Assembly (NCBI GenBank): GCA_026708165.1
Contig: JAPOVO010000270.1
Location: 1 to 7,116 of the forward strand
DNA from: Chloroflexota bacterium
Lineage (GTDB): Bacteria > Chloroflexota > UBA11872 > VXNJ01
Direction: 5' to 3'
DNA: 7,116 nt
Under the pieces are notes generated by a model, which was given only the letters and a program-made list of their open reading frames with translations, made no database searches and was not told the origin of the DNA. Numbering within the stretch: position 1 is the first letter of the stretch; each line of letters starts with the position of its first letter. The position numbers and the translations under genes were made by a program. Below are positions 1 through 5,935 of this stretch, in pieces.

Positions 1-178
1 GGGGGGCCCGGGCGCCGTCCACGTTCTCGCGGCCCGCGGGGCCGGGATTTTGGACGGTGGTCACAACGAGTACGCGGTGTCCCTCCGATGAGAAATGTTG
101 AGCAAGTCTCTGCGCCACAACTCCGGCTCCTCCCCGATTCTGGGGCGGATAGAAGTCGGCCAGATACGCGATTCTCAA
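1..178 (-). CDS. GT4-family glycosyltransferase, N-terminal 59 codons (cut by window edge)
   Basis: Open frame from TTG at 178 to the window edge with no stop. It begins (M)RIAYLADFYPPQNRGG, continues AGVVAQRLAQHFSSEGHRV and LVVTTVQN, and reaches NVDGARAP near the edge. This is the first half of the N-terminal Rossmann domain of a GT4 transferase: first strand, PP turn, glycine-rich GGAG loop, helix with RLAQHFSSEGHRV, second strand ending VVTT, and a short charged loop leading to VDG. The frame is open further upstream, but TTG 178 is the only start codon fitting the fold, and it has AGGCGG 9 nt upstream. The gene sits 13 nt after the previous GT4 gene. The catalytic C-terminal domain is outside the window, so activity and substrate are unknown. 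The final bases are very G/C-rich and could be an assembly edge. Confidence 0.85.
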   Translation of the reverse strand, partial: MRIAYLADFYPPQNRGGAGVVAQRLAQHFSSEGHRVLVVTTVQNPGPAGRENVDGARAP

Positions 179-187
179 TTCTGAATG

Positions 188-193
188 CCGCCT
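188..193 (-). promoter_or_regulatory. Probable ribosome binding site AGGCGG for the TTG at 178
   Basis: AGGCGG lies 9 nt before the TTG at 178 and overlaps the TAG stop (194-192) of the preceding gene. It is a moderate match to the Shine-Dalgarno consensus and helps select this TTG as the start of the truncated last gene. Confidence 0.5.
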
Positions 194-1280
194 AGTAAAG
201 ACCGAGACATTTTTGCGCGATTCCTTTCCACGTGAACCGCCTGAGCACCTCATCGCGCGCGTTTCGTCCCATCGTCACAGCAAGCTCGGGATCGCTGAGG
301 AACCGCGTGATGACCGATCGCATAGCGTCCGCAGACCCTGGTTCGACGACAAAACCGGTCTTGCCATTGCGGACGATTTCGGGCATTCCGCCGGCGCTCG
401 TGCAAACTACCGCCGTGCCGCAGGCCATCGCCTCCAATAGGACTAGTCCGACCAGCTCGGGCAGCGCCTGCCGCCGCCCCTTGTAGTCCTTATACACAGA
501 AGGCAACACCAGACACTGCGATGAGGAAAGCAGGTCGATAACCTGTTTGTCGCTGGCGGAGGTATGAAACTCCACTTCGCGTCCACCGGCCAGTTTCCGT
601 AGAAAGTGGGTGTAGTCAGGGTCCATAGCTCGTCCGACGATCTTCAGTGAGCCGCCATCGGGAATCGCCTCAATCAGGTGCTCGACGCCTTTGTGCGGAA
701 GAAGCCTTCCAAGATAGAGCACCCGTCCCCTCTCTTTTTTTGCGGTTGGCCGGTATCGCTCGTGATCGACTCCCGCATAGATAATCTCCACTCGGCGGCC
801 GACGTAGGGCATCGACCGAGCGGCGAATTCGGATTGGGAGAGTTGGGCGTCGATCCACCGTCCGATTCGCAGGCGCCGGACCAGGTTTGTTCCCCCCCCA
901 CGGTGGTCGGTTACGAATAGGCGCTTGCGCGCGATCCGTCCCAGTATTGTCGCCATTGCGCAAAACGTTGAGCGGAACTGATGACAGTGGATAACGTCGG
1001 CCCACAGACAATGGCGCACGAACGCGAGATTGATGGGATCGTGCGCCCGACCCGCGACGCTCCAGCGCTGGCGCTCGACCCGAACGTCGAGATTGTCCAA
1101 GCGCAGTTTTTCAGCTAACGGTCCGAAGGACACGAGGCGCGTCGGCGTCAAGGACGACATGGCCCTGGCGACTTCGAGTGCGTATCGTTCCGCCCCGCCG
1201 TAGGCCCCTTGGCGACCGAACAGCCAGGGTACGATGTGAAGCACCTTCGGGCGAGCGTCAGGCGGAGACGGCAGACCCAT
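192..1280 (-). CDS. GT4-family glycosyltransferase (GT-B fold)
   Basis: A 362-residue retaining-type glycosyltransferase of normal length. The N-terminal domain has KVLHIVPWLFG (12-22), the glycine-rich loop GAYGGAERYALEVARAM (25-41), DVIHCHQFRSTF (95-106) and LFVTDHRGGG (121-130). The linker SEFAARSM and IIYAGVDHERYRP (166-178) lead into the C-terminal domain: VLYLGRLLPHKGVEHLIEA (187-205) with Arg192 and Lys197 in the donor-phosphate positions, then the EX7E motif with Glu275 and Glu283 (PELVGLVLLEAMACGTAVV), and GGMPEIVRNGKTGFVV (297-312). A segment SVYKDYKGRRQALP precedes the first Glu; I recall a GT4 subgroup with a similar SVY...PELLG stretch, but this is unverified. The start is ATG at 1280 with a GGAGAG Shine-Dalgarno 6 nt upstream. 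It overlaps the methyltransferase gene by 23 nt and is followed after 13 nt by another GT4 gene. Donor and acceptor are unknown. Confidence 0.95.
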   Translation of the reverse strand: MGLPSPPDARPKVLHIVPWLFGRQGAYGGAERYALEVARAMSSLTPTRLVSFGPLAEKLRLDNLDVRVERQRWSVAGRAHDPINLAFVRHCLWADVIHCHQFRSTFCAMATILGRIARKRLFVTDHRGGGTNLVRRLRIGRWIDAQLSQSEFAARSMPYVGRRVEIIYAGVDHERYRPTAKKERGRVLYLGRLLPHKGVEHLIEAIPDGGSLKIVGRAMDPDYTHFLRKLAGGREVEFHTSASDKQVIDLLSSSQCLVLPSVYKDYKGRRQALPELVGLVLLEAMACGTAVVCTSAGGMPEIVRNGKTGFVVEPGSADAMRSVITRFLSDPELAVTMGRNARDEVLRRFTWKGIAQKCLGLY

Positions 1281-2106
1281 TCACGTCTCTCCGGTGGGCC
1301 ACTATCAACTGGCCGCCTCCCGATTCGCGTGTATTGACCCGCCGCAGAGCCAGCCTCGAGACGAGTGCCGCCCAGGCGTAGGACCAAGTTTTCTTCGGCA
1401 GCATCCCTCTGCGCTCGACACCGCGAATGATGTCGAGCAGGCGGCGTCCGCGCAGCCTCGCGATCATCATGTTATCCAGACGCTCCCAGATCCGCTGCGA
1501 CCTGCCTGGCAGCAGGAATCGGTGACTATCGACTTCCAGACCTTGCTCACGCAGTAGGTCTGTCCATTCGTCCAGGCCCCGATAGTGATAGTGCCCCAAT
1601 CGCTCATTTACCTTGTCGACCCGTTCCGGATCATCGGCTCCCAACAGATTCGACTCGAATGCGGCACTGGGCGTTGAGAAGATGAACTTGCCGCGGGGTT
1701 TGAGCACACGGGCGACTTCCTGAAGAACGCGGATGTCGTCGGGTATGTGCTCGACGACGCAGATGCTAACAACGGCCCCGAATGTGGAATCGGGAAACGG
1801 CAGCGCGGTGGCGTCGGCGGTCGAAAGTCCCTGGTAGATCGTCCTAGCTTGCGCGGCGCGGGTTTCGGAGTGCACGCGGTCGAGTCCGAAAACGGGCCAG
1901 TGGGAACGCAAGGCGATCTCACCAACGTCGCCGTTGCCGCAGCCCAAATCGAGCACGGGGGCGGCAAACAAAACGTCTTTCAGTTCGAGGAGCTCCAGCG
2001 CACGCCACAGGCAGATTGCAGGTTGATGGAAATGAGTTGTCATCAGGCTTTGATATATCTGCCTGGCCGACATGCCGATTACGGCTGGCGGAAAGGGATT
2101 CTCCAT
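1258..2106 (-). CDS. Class I SAM-dependent methyltransferase (Methyltransf_11 type)
   Basis: A 282-residue enzyme with a Rossmann-fold SAM-binding core. Motif I is VLDLGCGNGD (51-60); the acidic residue after strand 2 is Asp76 in GLDRVH; ADATALPFPDSTFGAVVS (97-114) and VVEHIPDD (117-124) form the motif II/post-motif region; VLKPRGKFIFSTPS (134-147) is motif III. A C-terminal extension (about 150-282) with HYHYRGLDEWTDLLREQGLE likely forms the acceptor lid. Enzymes of this shape methylate small molecules, lipids or sugars; among glycosyltransferases and a flippase, O-methylation of a glycan residue is the best guess, but the substrate is not shown. ATG at 2106 forms TAATG with the upstream stop, so translation is probably by re-initiation; no Shine-Dalgarno is visible. 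A second ATG at codon 12 is possible but also lacks one. The gene end overlaps the next gene by 23 nt. Confidence 0.92.
   Translation of the reverse strand: MENPFPPAVIGMSARQIYQSLMTTHFHQPAICLWRALELLELKDVLFAAPVLDLGCGNGDVGEIALRSHWPVFGLDRVHSETRAAQARTIYQGLSTADATALPFPDSTFGAVVSICVVEHIPDDIRVLQEVARVLKPRGKFIFSTPSAAFESNLLGADDPERVDKVNERLGHYHYRGLDEWTDLLREQGLEVDSHRFLLPGRSQRIWERLDNMMIARLRGRRLLDIIRGVERRGMLPKKTWSYAWAALVSRLALRRVNTRESGGGQLIVAHRRDVNGSAVSA
1287..1292 (-). promoter_or_regulatory. Ribosome binding site GGAGAG for the gene starting at 1280
   Basis: GGAGAG lies 6 nt upstream of the ATG at 1280, inside the 3' end of the methyltransferase gene. It is the clearest Shine-Dalgarno sequence in the window. 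It supports ATG 1280, and so the 23-nt overlap, over a GTG at codon 13 that would avoid the overlap. Confidence 0.7.
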
Positions 2107-3164
2107 TATGCAGAATTTGTGACCAAGTCGATCATTTCGGCGAACCGTTTGGTGTAAGTGTGCTCCTCCAGGACACGTCGGCGGGACTTCTGCGCGGCTC
2201 GCCGGCGTTCCTTGGGATGGTCGGAGTAATACCGGACCAACTCCACCAACTCGTTCGTGTCGGAATAGATGACCAGATCGTTGGGGGGGTCGAACAACTC
2301 GTACAGCGAGGGGCGCTCATCGACCAACTGAAAAGCGCCGCACGCCGCCGCTTCGAAAGTCCGCATATTGCAGCCGTCGACGATTTGCGGATGATGCACG
2401 TTGAGCACTATCTTGCTCGCCCGGTAGGCGGCAGCGACGCGGCTAGCCGGGAGCAGAGTTTGGCCACGTAAGCAGTCTTTAGCAGCGTAGCCGGACGGCA
2501 GCGACTCCCACCCCCGGCCGAATATCGCCAGGTCGACGCCGGATCGGGCGACCGCCTCCACAACCTCGACCCTGTGCCAGTTCTCGGGAAGGTGCCCCAT
2601 TTGGTGGCGCGAGTCCCCTACGAAGATAACGTCGGCGCCGTTTGAGCTTTGCTCGCCGTCGGCAGTGTAAACGTCGGGATCGGCGGCGTGATACAGGACT
2701 CCAACATTCCGCGCTCCGTGCCGCTCGATCTCGGGGACGTAGTGACCGTCGCTCAGGAAAAACCAATCGTAGACGTCGAGGCTGCCGATGATGTTGGGAA
2801 ACCAGAATGGATTGTCGCCACACCATTGAACGAGCGGTCCTGAAAATGACTTCTTGACGAAATGAAGCGCTTCCGGCAGGAAGACTTCGCCCTTGATCAC
2901 GAGAACAAGATCGGGCCTGTGCTCTTGTACTCCTTCGAGGAGGCGGATATTGTCGTCTGCCGCCGCTTTGAACATCCGCTCAAGCCGGAAGCGAGAGTCG
3001 CCAATCAGACGGCGGCGCATCCGGTCCCGAATGCCAATCTGCGCATTCAGGTCGGCGCTGTAGAGGAAGAGCCTCGTATCGTGACCTAGTTTTTTCAGCC
3101 CAGCGGCCACGTAATCGGCCAGCGCACCGGTATCCCACCATGGACCGGCCAGGAATATTTTCAA
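2106..3164 (-). CDS. CgeB-like glycosyltransferase
   Basis: A 352-residue soluble protein with a GT-B-like two-domain layout. The N-terminal domain starts MKIFLAGPWWDTGALADYV and includes PDLVLVIKGE (84-93) and LVQWCGDNPFWFPN (111-124), typical of CgeB-like proteins, which pair an N-terminal DUF3880-type domain with a C-terminal glycosyltransferase domain. DWFFLSDGHYVPEIERHGA (133-151) and VLYHAADPDVY (156-166) form the linker. The C-terminal domain has ADVIFVGDSRH (177-187), LAIFGRGWE (212-220) and the donor-site block CNMRTFEAAACGAFQLVDE (265-283), where FE matches the position of the second Glu of EX7E in GT4 enzymes. CgeB of B. subtilis acts in spore coat maturation; relatives elsewhere occur in surface-glycan and flagellin-glycosylation loci. 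The start is TTG at 3164, since no ATG, GTG or TTG lies between it and the upstream in-frame stop at 3207-3209. A weak GAGAG lies 10 nt upstream. Its stop overlaps the methyltransferase start (TAATG). Confidence 0.87.
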   Translation of the reverse strand: MKIFLAGPWWDTGALADYVAAGLKKLGHDTRLFLYSADLNAQIGIRDRMRRRLIGDSRFRLERMFKAAADDNIRLLEGVQEHRPDLVLVIKGEVFLPEALHFVKKSFSGPLVQWCGDNPFWFPNIIGSLDVYDWFFLSDGHYVPEIERHGARNVGVLYHAADPDVYTADGEQSSNGADVIFVGDSRHQMGHLPENWHRVEVVEAVARSGVDLAIFGRGWESLPSGYAAKDCLRGQTLLPASRVAAAYRASKIVLNVHHPQIVDGCNMRTFEAAACGAFQLVDERPSLYELFDPPNDLVIYSDTNELVELVRYYSDHPKERRRAAQKSRRRVLEEHTYTKRFAEMIDLVTNSA

Positions 3165-3195
3165 GGACTTGGCACTCTCGGCTTTGGGAGGCGTT

Positions 3196-4686
3196 TCATA
3201 GCGAGGTTACCGCGCCTCCGCCTCGCCGGTCGCGGCGTCTAAGTCTCAAGGCGCTGAGACCTTCGTTACGCAAACTCTTGCCGTCCAGAGCATAGATCGC
3301 CGCAGAGTAACCGGCCAACAGAACCGCTCCCAGCAAAAGGAGCATCGGAATGTTTGCGGCAACCGGACGGAGAAGCAGGAAGCCAATCAGCCCGGTTAGC
3401 GTGGCGGCTGCGGCAGGGTACGCCACGGAGCGGAGGATGTTTATTCCCACAAGCCGTTTGACGTCAATGAGCAGATATGCGAACGCGAGGATTTGGCTTC
3501 CCACCAGACCGACGGCCACGGCTCGGTAGTCCATCCCGATTAAAAGGAGAATGCCGGCAAGCGCCCAAGCTACCGCGGTCCAAACAGCCGAAATCACTAA
3601 TAGCCTCCCGCTGTGACCTATGGCATTCAAGACTGGATATAAGAGACCGTTTATCGGTACGAGCATGGCATTTACGGTAAGGACGTACAGCGCGGGCACG
3701 GCCGGCGTCCAAGTGTCGCCGTAGATTAAGCCAGCGATTTCCTCGGCGAACGCGAAAATCAGCGCGAAGAACGGAAAAGTCAACAGGCAATTCCATTTGA
3801 GCGCAAGCATCGCGCCTGCTCGCACGGTTTCCATCTCGCCCTGAGCGCGAGAGAGGGCAGGGAGGCTGACCCGGGCGACGAGCTGAGTCAGAAGCAGCGG
3901 CTGCTGGGCGATCTTGTCGGCCCAACTCAGGAAGCCGGTGGCGGACCGGCCGAACGCGGCGGGTCCCAGGATCGGTATGAGACTGTCTTTGAGCATAAGC
4001 AAAAGCCGTTGCCCCTGGAACTTGGCCCCGAAGTCGATGTTTCGGAGCAGCCGGGACCGATCGATCTTCAGCGACGGTCTCCATGGGTAGAGAAACAGCA
4101 GGAGCACCGTGGGAACAACGCTACCGCCGACGTGTGCGGCAACGAGCGCCCACGGGCCGGCTCCCGCGGCGGCCAGAGCTAACCCCGCAGCGTAGAACCA
4201 GACCGTGCCGGAAACGTCCGCCGTGGCGAGTCGTCCGAATTGCAGGTGACGTTCGAGCATGGCTGCTGGAACGGCTCGAAACACACTGAGAAGAATCGAA
4301 AGGCCGAATGCCCGGATGAGCCACGGGTCCGGCGAGCCTTCGTCGAGCGCGTCGAGAATCAGCGGGCCGGCGAAGAATATGAATATGGCCGCTGCCGTCA
4401 CCAACGCGGCCTGCACCGTAAAAACCGTGCGAAGATCGCGTTCCCGCGGCTCATCCGGCGATTGGATGAGCGAGGCGGCGAGTCCCAGGTCGCTGAAGTG
4501 CTTAATGATTCCCGCCAGAAAAGCCACCGGCACGACCAGCCCGAATACCTCCGGCAGAAGGAGCCGGTAGAGAGCGATGTCCCCGGCGAACGCGAGAACC
4601 CGCATGGCGCCTTCGCGAGCGCCGAGGGCGACCACTCCGCCGACCGCGCGCCGGCTCAAGGTCACCTTGTCAGCGCCGTCTACCAC
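3196..4686 (-). CDS. Wzx-like lipid-linked polysaccharide flippase (MOP superfamily)
   Basis: A 496-residue polytopic inner-membrane protein with roughly 12-14 hydrophobic helices, the usual size and layout of Wzx/WzxC-type translocases. These move undecaprenyl-linked glycans from the cytoplasmic to the outer face of the membrane. Family-like features are an N-terminal helix with ALGAREGAMRVLAFAGD (20-36), the amphipathic stretch HFSDLGLAASLIQ (63-75), ERHLQFGRLATADV (145-158) after the fourth helix, and LVARVSLPALSRAQGE (269-284). The C-terminal tail is strongly basic (RLRRRDRR near 481-488), as expected for a cytoplasmic end. The start is uncertain within nine codons: GTG at 4686 gives the longest frame, but GTG at 4665 and TTG at 4659 are in frame and none has a strong Shine-Dalgarno sequence. 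No start codon exists further upstream before the TGA at 4756-4758. The gene opens the second, five-gene run. The substrate is presumably the glycan made by the flanking transferases. Confidence 0.9.
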   Translation of the reverse strand: MVDGADKVTLSRRAVGGVVALGAREGAMRVLAFAGDIALYRLLLPEVFGLVVPVAFLAGIIKHFSDLGLAASLIQSPDEPRERDLRTVFTVQAALVTAAAIFIFFAGPLILDALDEGSPDPWLIRAFGLSILLSVFRAVPAAMLERHLQFGRLATADVSGTVWFYAAGLALAAAGAGPWALVAAHVGGSVVPTVLLLFLYPWRPSLKIDRSRLLRNIDFGAKFQGQRLLLMLKDSLIPILGPAAFGRSATGFLSWADKIAQQPLLLTQLVARVSLPALSRAQGEMETVRAGAMLALKWNCLLTFPFFALIFAFAEEIAGLIYGDTWTPAVPALYVLTVNAMLVPINGLLYPVLNAIGHSGRLLVISAVWTAVAWALAGILLLIGMDYRAVAVGLVGSQILAFAYLLIDVKRLVGINILRSVAYPAAAATLTGLIGFLLLRPVAANIPMLLLLGAVLLAGYSAAIYALDGKSLRNEGLSALRLRRRDRRGGGAVTSL

Positions 4687-4756
4687 GCGCTGGCACGCCG
4701 TAGAGTGAGTTGATATGGCGAAGGTCGACGCCCGTTCCGACTTGCGGAGACAATCT

Positions 4757-4772
4757 CATTCGCAAACGAATG
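4757..4772 (-). repeat. Inverted repeat, perfect 6-bp stem with 4-nt loop
   Basis: CATTCG and CGAATG arms surround a TTTG loop on the transcribed strand. The transcribed sequence after it reads AGATTGTCTCC, with no T-run, so intrinsic termination is not supported. It may be a small RNA hairpin or a protein-binding palindrome in the flippase leader; function unknown. Confidence 0.4.
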
Positions 4773-4788
4773 CCCAGCGCCACAGAGT

Positions 4789-4804
4789 GCGCAGCCGCGT
4801 GCGC
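4789..4804 (-). repeat. Inverted repeat, 5-bp stem, just after a stop codon
   Basis: GCGCA and TGCGC arms flank a 6-nt loop, beginning 9 nt past the TGA of the upstream glycosyltransferase gene. The stem is all but one G-C pairs. No T-tract follows on the transcribed strand, so it does not qualify as a standard intrinsic terminator. A stem this short can arise by chance in GC-rich DNA. Confidence 0.35.
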
Positions 4805-4813
4805 CTGAAACGT

Positions 4814-5935
4814 TCAATCTCTTTTCTCGTCCACGACCCGTCGGAATACATCGAGCATTCCGCGGGCGGTGTTCTCCCAGGTAAGCTGGCGTGCGCGCCG
4901 CCTTCCACCTTCGCCGAGCGCCCGCGCCTGATCAGGATCGGATAACAGACGGTCCATAGCCTCGGCGGTGGCGGCAACGTCGTGCTGCTTGACGAGAATT
5001 CCGTTCTCGCCTGGAATCACAGGCTCTTCCGCACCCGAATCGAACGTTCCGATAACCGGTGCCCCACAAGCGTTGGCTTCGAGGTGGACAAGTCCAAACC
5101 CATCAAAGGCTCGCTCGTCGCTCAGAAAGTGGGCCACCATTACCGTGCATCTGTGATACCAGTCGATTTTTTCGTCCTCACCGACCTCGCCGAGAAACTC
5201 GACGCTGGTTTCGAGATCTAGATCGGCGACCAGGCGCTTGAGCCTGTCGAAGTAGGGGCCTCTAATGATCTGGCCGATAATGAGATAGCGGGCTGATGGA
5301 TGCCTCTTGATCACCCGCGCAAACGCCCTGATCGAGACGTGCAAGCCTTTTCGTGGTTTTACCATCCCGACCGAGAGCACGCACTTTCGCTCTCTGGCGG
5401 GCAACTGCCGGTGCGGCCAGAAGTCTTCGACGCAGACGCCAAGTGGGATTACCGACGTCTCTCCGAGTGGCAGGTGCTCGGTCACCCGCTGCTCGGTGTA
5501 TGCGCTGATCGGGACGAGATGGGCGGCGCGCCGCAAAGTCCGCCGGAGAAGGAACCGCTCTGGTGGAGGGTGAACGTTGAGGAGGCTGTACGACCCCACC
5601 AGCGAGGCAACAAGCGGCGTGCGGCCGGGAAGCAGTCCCAGCGCAGGTAGATAAGGCTCGACGAAGCAGTGGACCAAATCGCATCCAGCCGAGGCCCGCT
5701 TCAACGCCCGAATGTTTCGGCAGAGCAATTTTGCGTAGTGGCGGTCCTCATACATGAAGGACCGTATGTCGTGGTGGTTGGGATGTTCAGTTAGCTCTGG
5801 GTAATCGCAGTATTTGCGAGGGGATGCAATTACGCACTCGACACCCGCGTTTATAAGTCCACGTGTAATCTCAGCGGCATAGCGGCCCCATCCGGTCGAT
5901 GGCTGAAGCGCGTCGGCGACGAGACAGACTTTCAA
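4814..5935 (-). CDS. GT4-family glycosyltransferase (GT-B fold)
   Basis: A 373-residue protein of normal length for family GT4 retaining glycosyltransferases, cytoplasmic or loosely membrane-associated, which transfer a sugar from a nucleotide-sugar donor. The N-terminal domain begins directly with the first beta strand (MKVCLVADALQPS) and the glycine-rich loop TGWGRY (14-19). The C-terminal domain has the strand and basic loop VLSVGMVKPRKGL (186-198), VEFLGEVGEDEKIDWY (245-260) and the donor-site segment FDGFGLVHLEANACGAPV (277-294). The first acid of the EX7E motif is Asp278 rather than Glu; Glu286 is kept. The start is TTG at 5935, chosen because the fold begins there and it overlaps the upstream stop as TTGA; there is no usable Shine-Dalgarno sequence (GAAGA abuts the start), so translation is probably coupled to the upstream gene. 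GWGRY resembles the GIGRY seen in mannosyltransferase-like GT4 enzymes, but the sugar cannot be assigned. A 127-nt gap follows. Confidence 0.93.
   Translation of the reverse strand: MKVCLVADALQPSTGWGRYAAEITRGLINAGVECVIASPRKYCDYPELTEHPNHHDIRSFMYEDRHYAKLLCRNIRALKRASAGCDLVHCFVEPYLPALGLLPGRTPLVASLVGSYSLLNVHPPPERFLLRRTLRRAAHLVPISAYTEQRVTEHLPLGETSVIPLGVCVEDFWPHRQLPARERKCVLSVGMVKPRKGLHVSIRAFARVIKRHPSARYLIIGQIIRGPYFDRLKRLVADLDLETSVEFLGEVGEDEKIDWYHRCTVMVAHFLSDERAFDGFGLVHLEANACGAPVIGTFDSGAEEPVIPGENGILVKQHDVAATAEAMDRLLSDPDQARALGEGGRRRARQLTWENTARGMLDVFRRVVDEKRD

Larger units (their letters stand above)
4687..4813. other. 127-nt intergenic gap, largest non-coding stretch here
   Basis: This is the only sizeable spacer in the window; other junctions overlap or are 13-31 nt apart. 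It lies between the stop of the upstream glycosyltransferase and the GTG of the flippase. It holds two short inverted repeats, listed separately, neither followed by a T-run on the transcribed strand. I found no convincing sigma70-type -35/-10 pair. It could hold an internal promoter, an mRNA processing or pausing site, or simply be a junction left by cluster rearrangement. Confidence 0.7.

Noticed and set aside
1747..2157. 136-codon open frame on the plus strand opposite the methyltransferase core
   Set aside because: It is the mirror of the conserved SAM-binding region of the real gene; its glycine- and valine-rich text is a by-product of that sequence.
2016..2471. 151-codon open frame on the plus strand across the methyltransferase/CgeB-like junction
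   Set aside because: It lies antisense to two coupled genes and shows no domain-like pattern or good ribosome binding site.
3464..4084. 206-codon open frame on the minus strand inside the flippase gene
   Set aside because: It is a shifted frame of the flippase; the translation is rich in Arg, Pro and Ser and has no membrane segments or motifs, while the overlapping frame gives a clean flippase.
4240..4713. 157-codon open frame on the plus strand opposite the flippase gene
   Set aside because: It is antisense to a well-supported membrane protein gene, its translation is rich in Arg and Glu with no recognisable fold, and long antisense frames are expected in high-GC DNA.
4757..4804. Rho-independent terminator after the glycosyltransferase gene
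   Set aside because: Both hairpins are short (5 and 6 bp) and neither is followed by a run of T on the transcribed strand.
4756..4977. Possible small minus-strand gene of 73 codons bridging the glycosyltransferase end and the gap
   Set aside because: Most of it overlaps the end of the glycosyltransferase in another frame and its sequence (start MPPPPRLWTV) has no recognisable features; only the last part lies in the gap.
5262..5684. 140-codon open frame on the minus strand inside the first GT4 gene
   Set aside because: Another frame of a strongly supported glycosyltransferase; the translation is Arg/Ala/Pro-rich with no motif.
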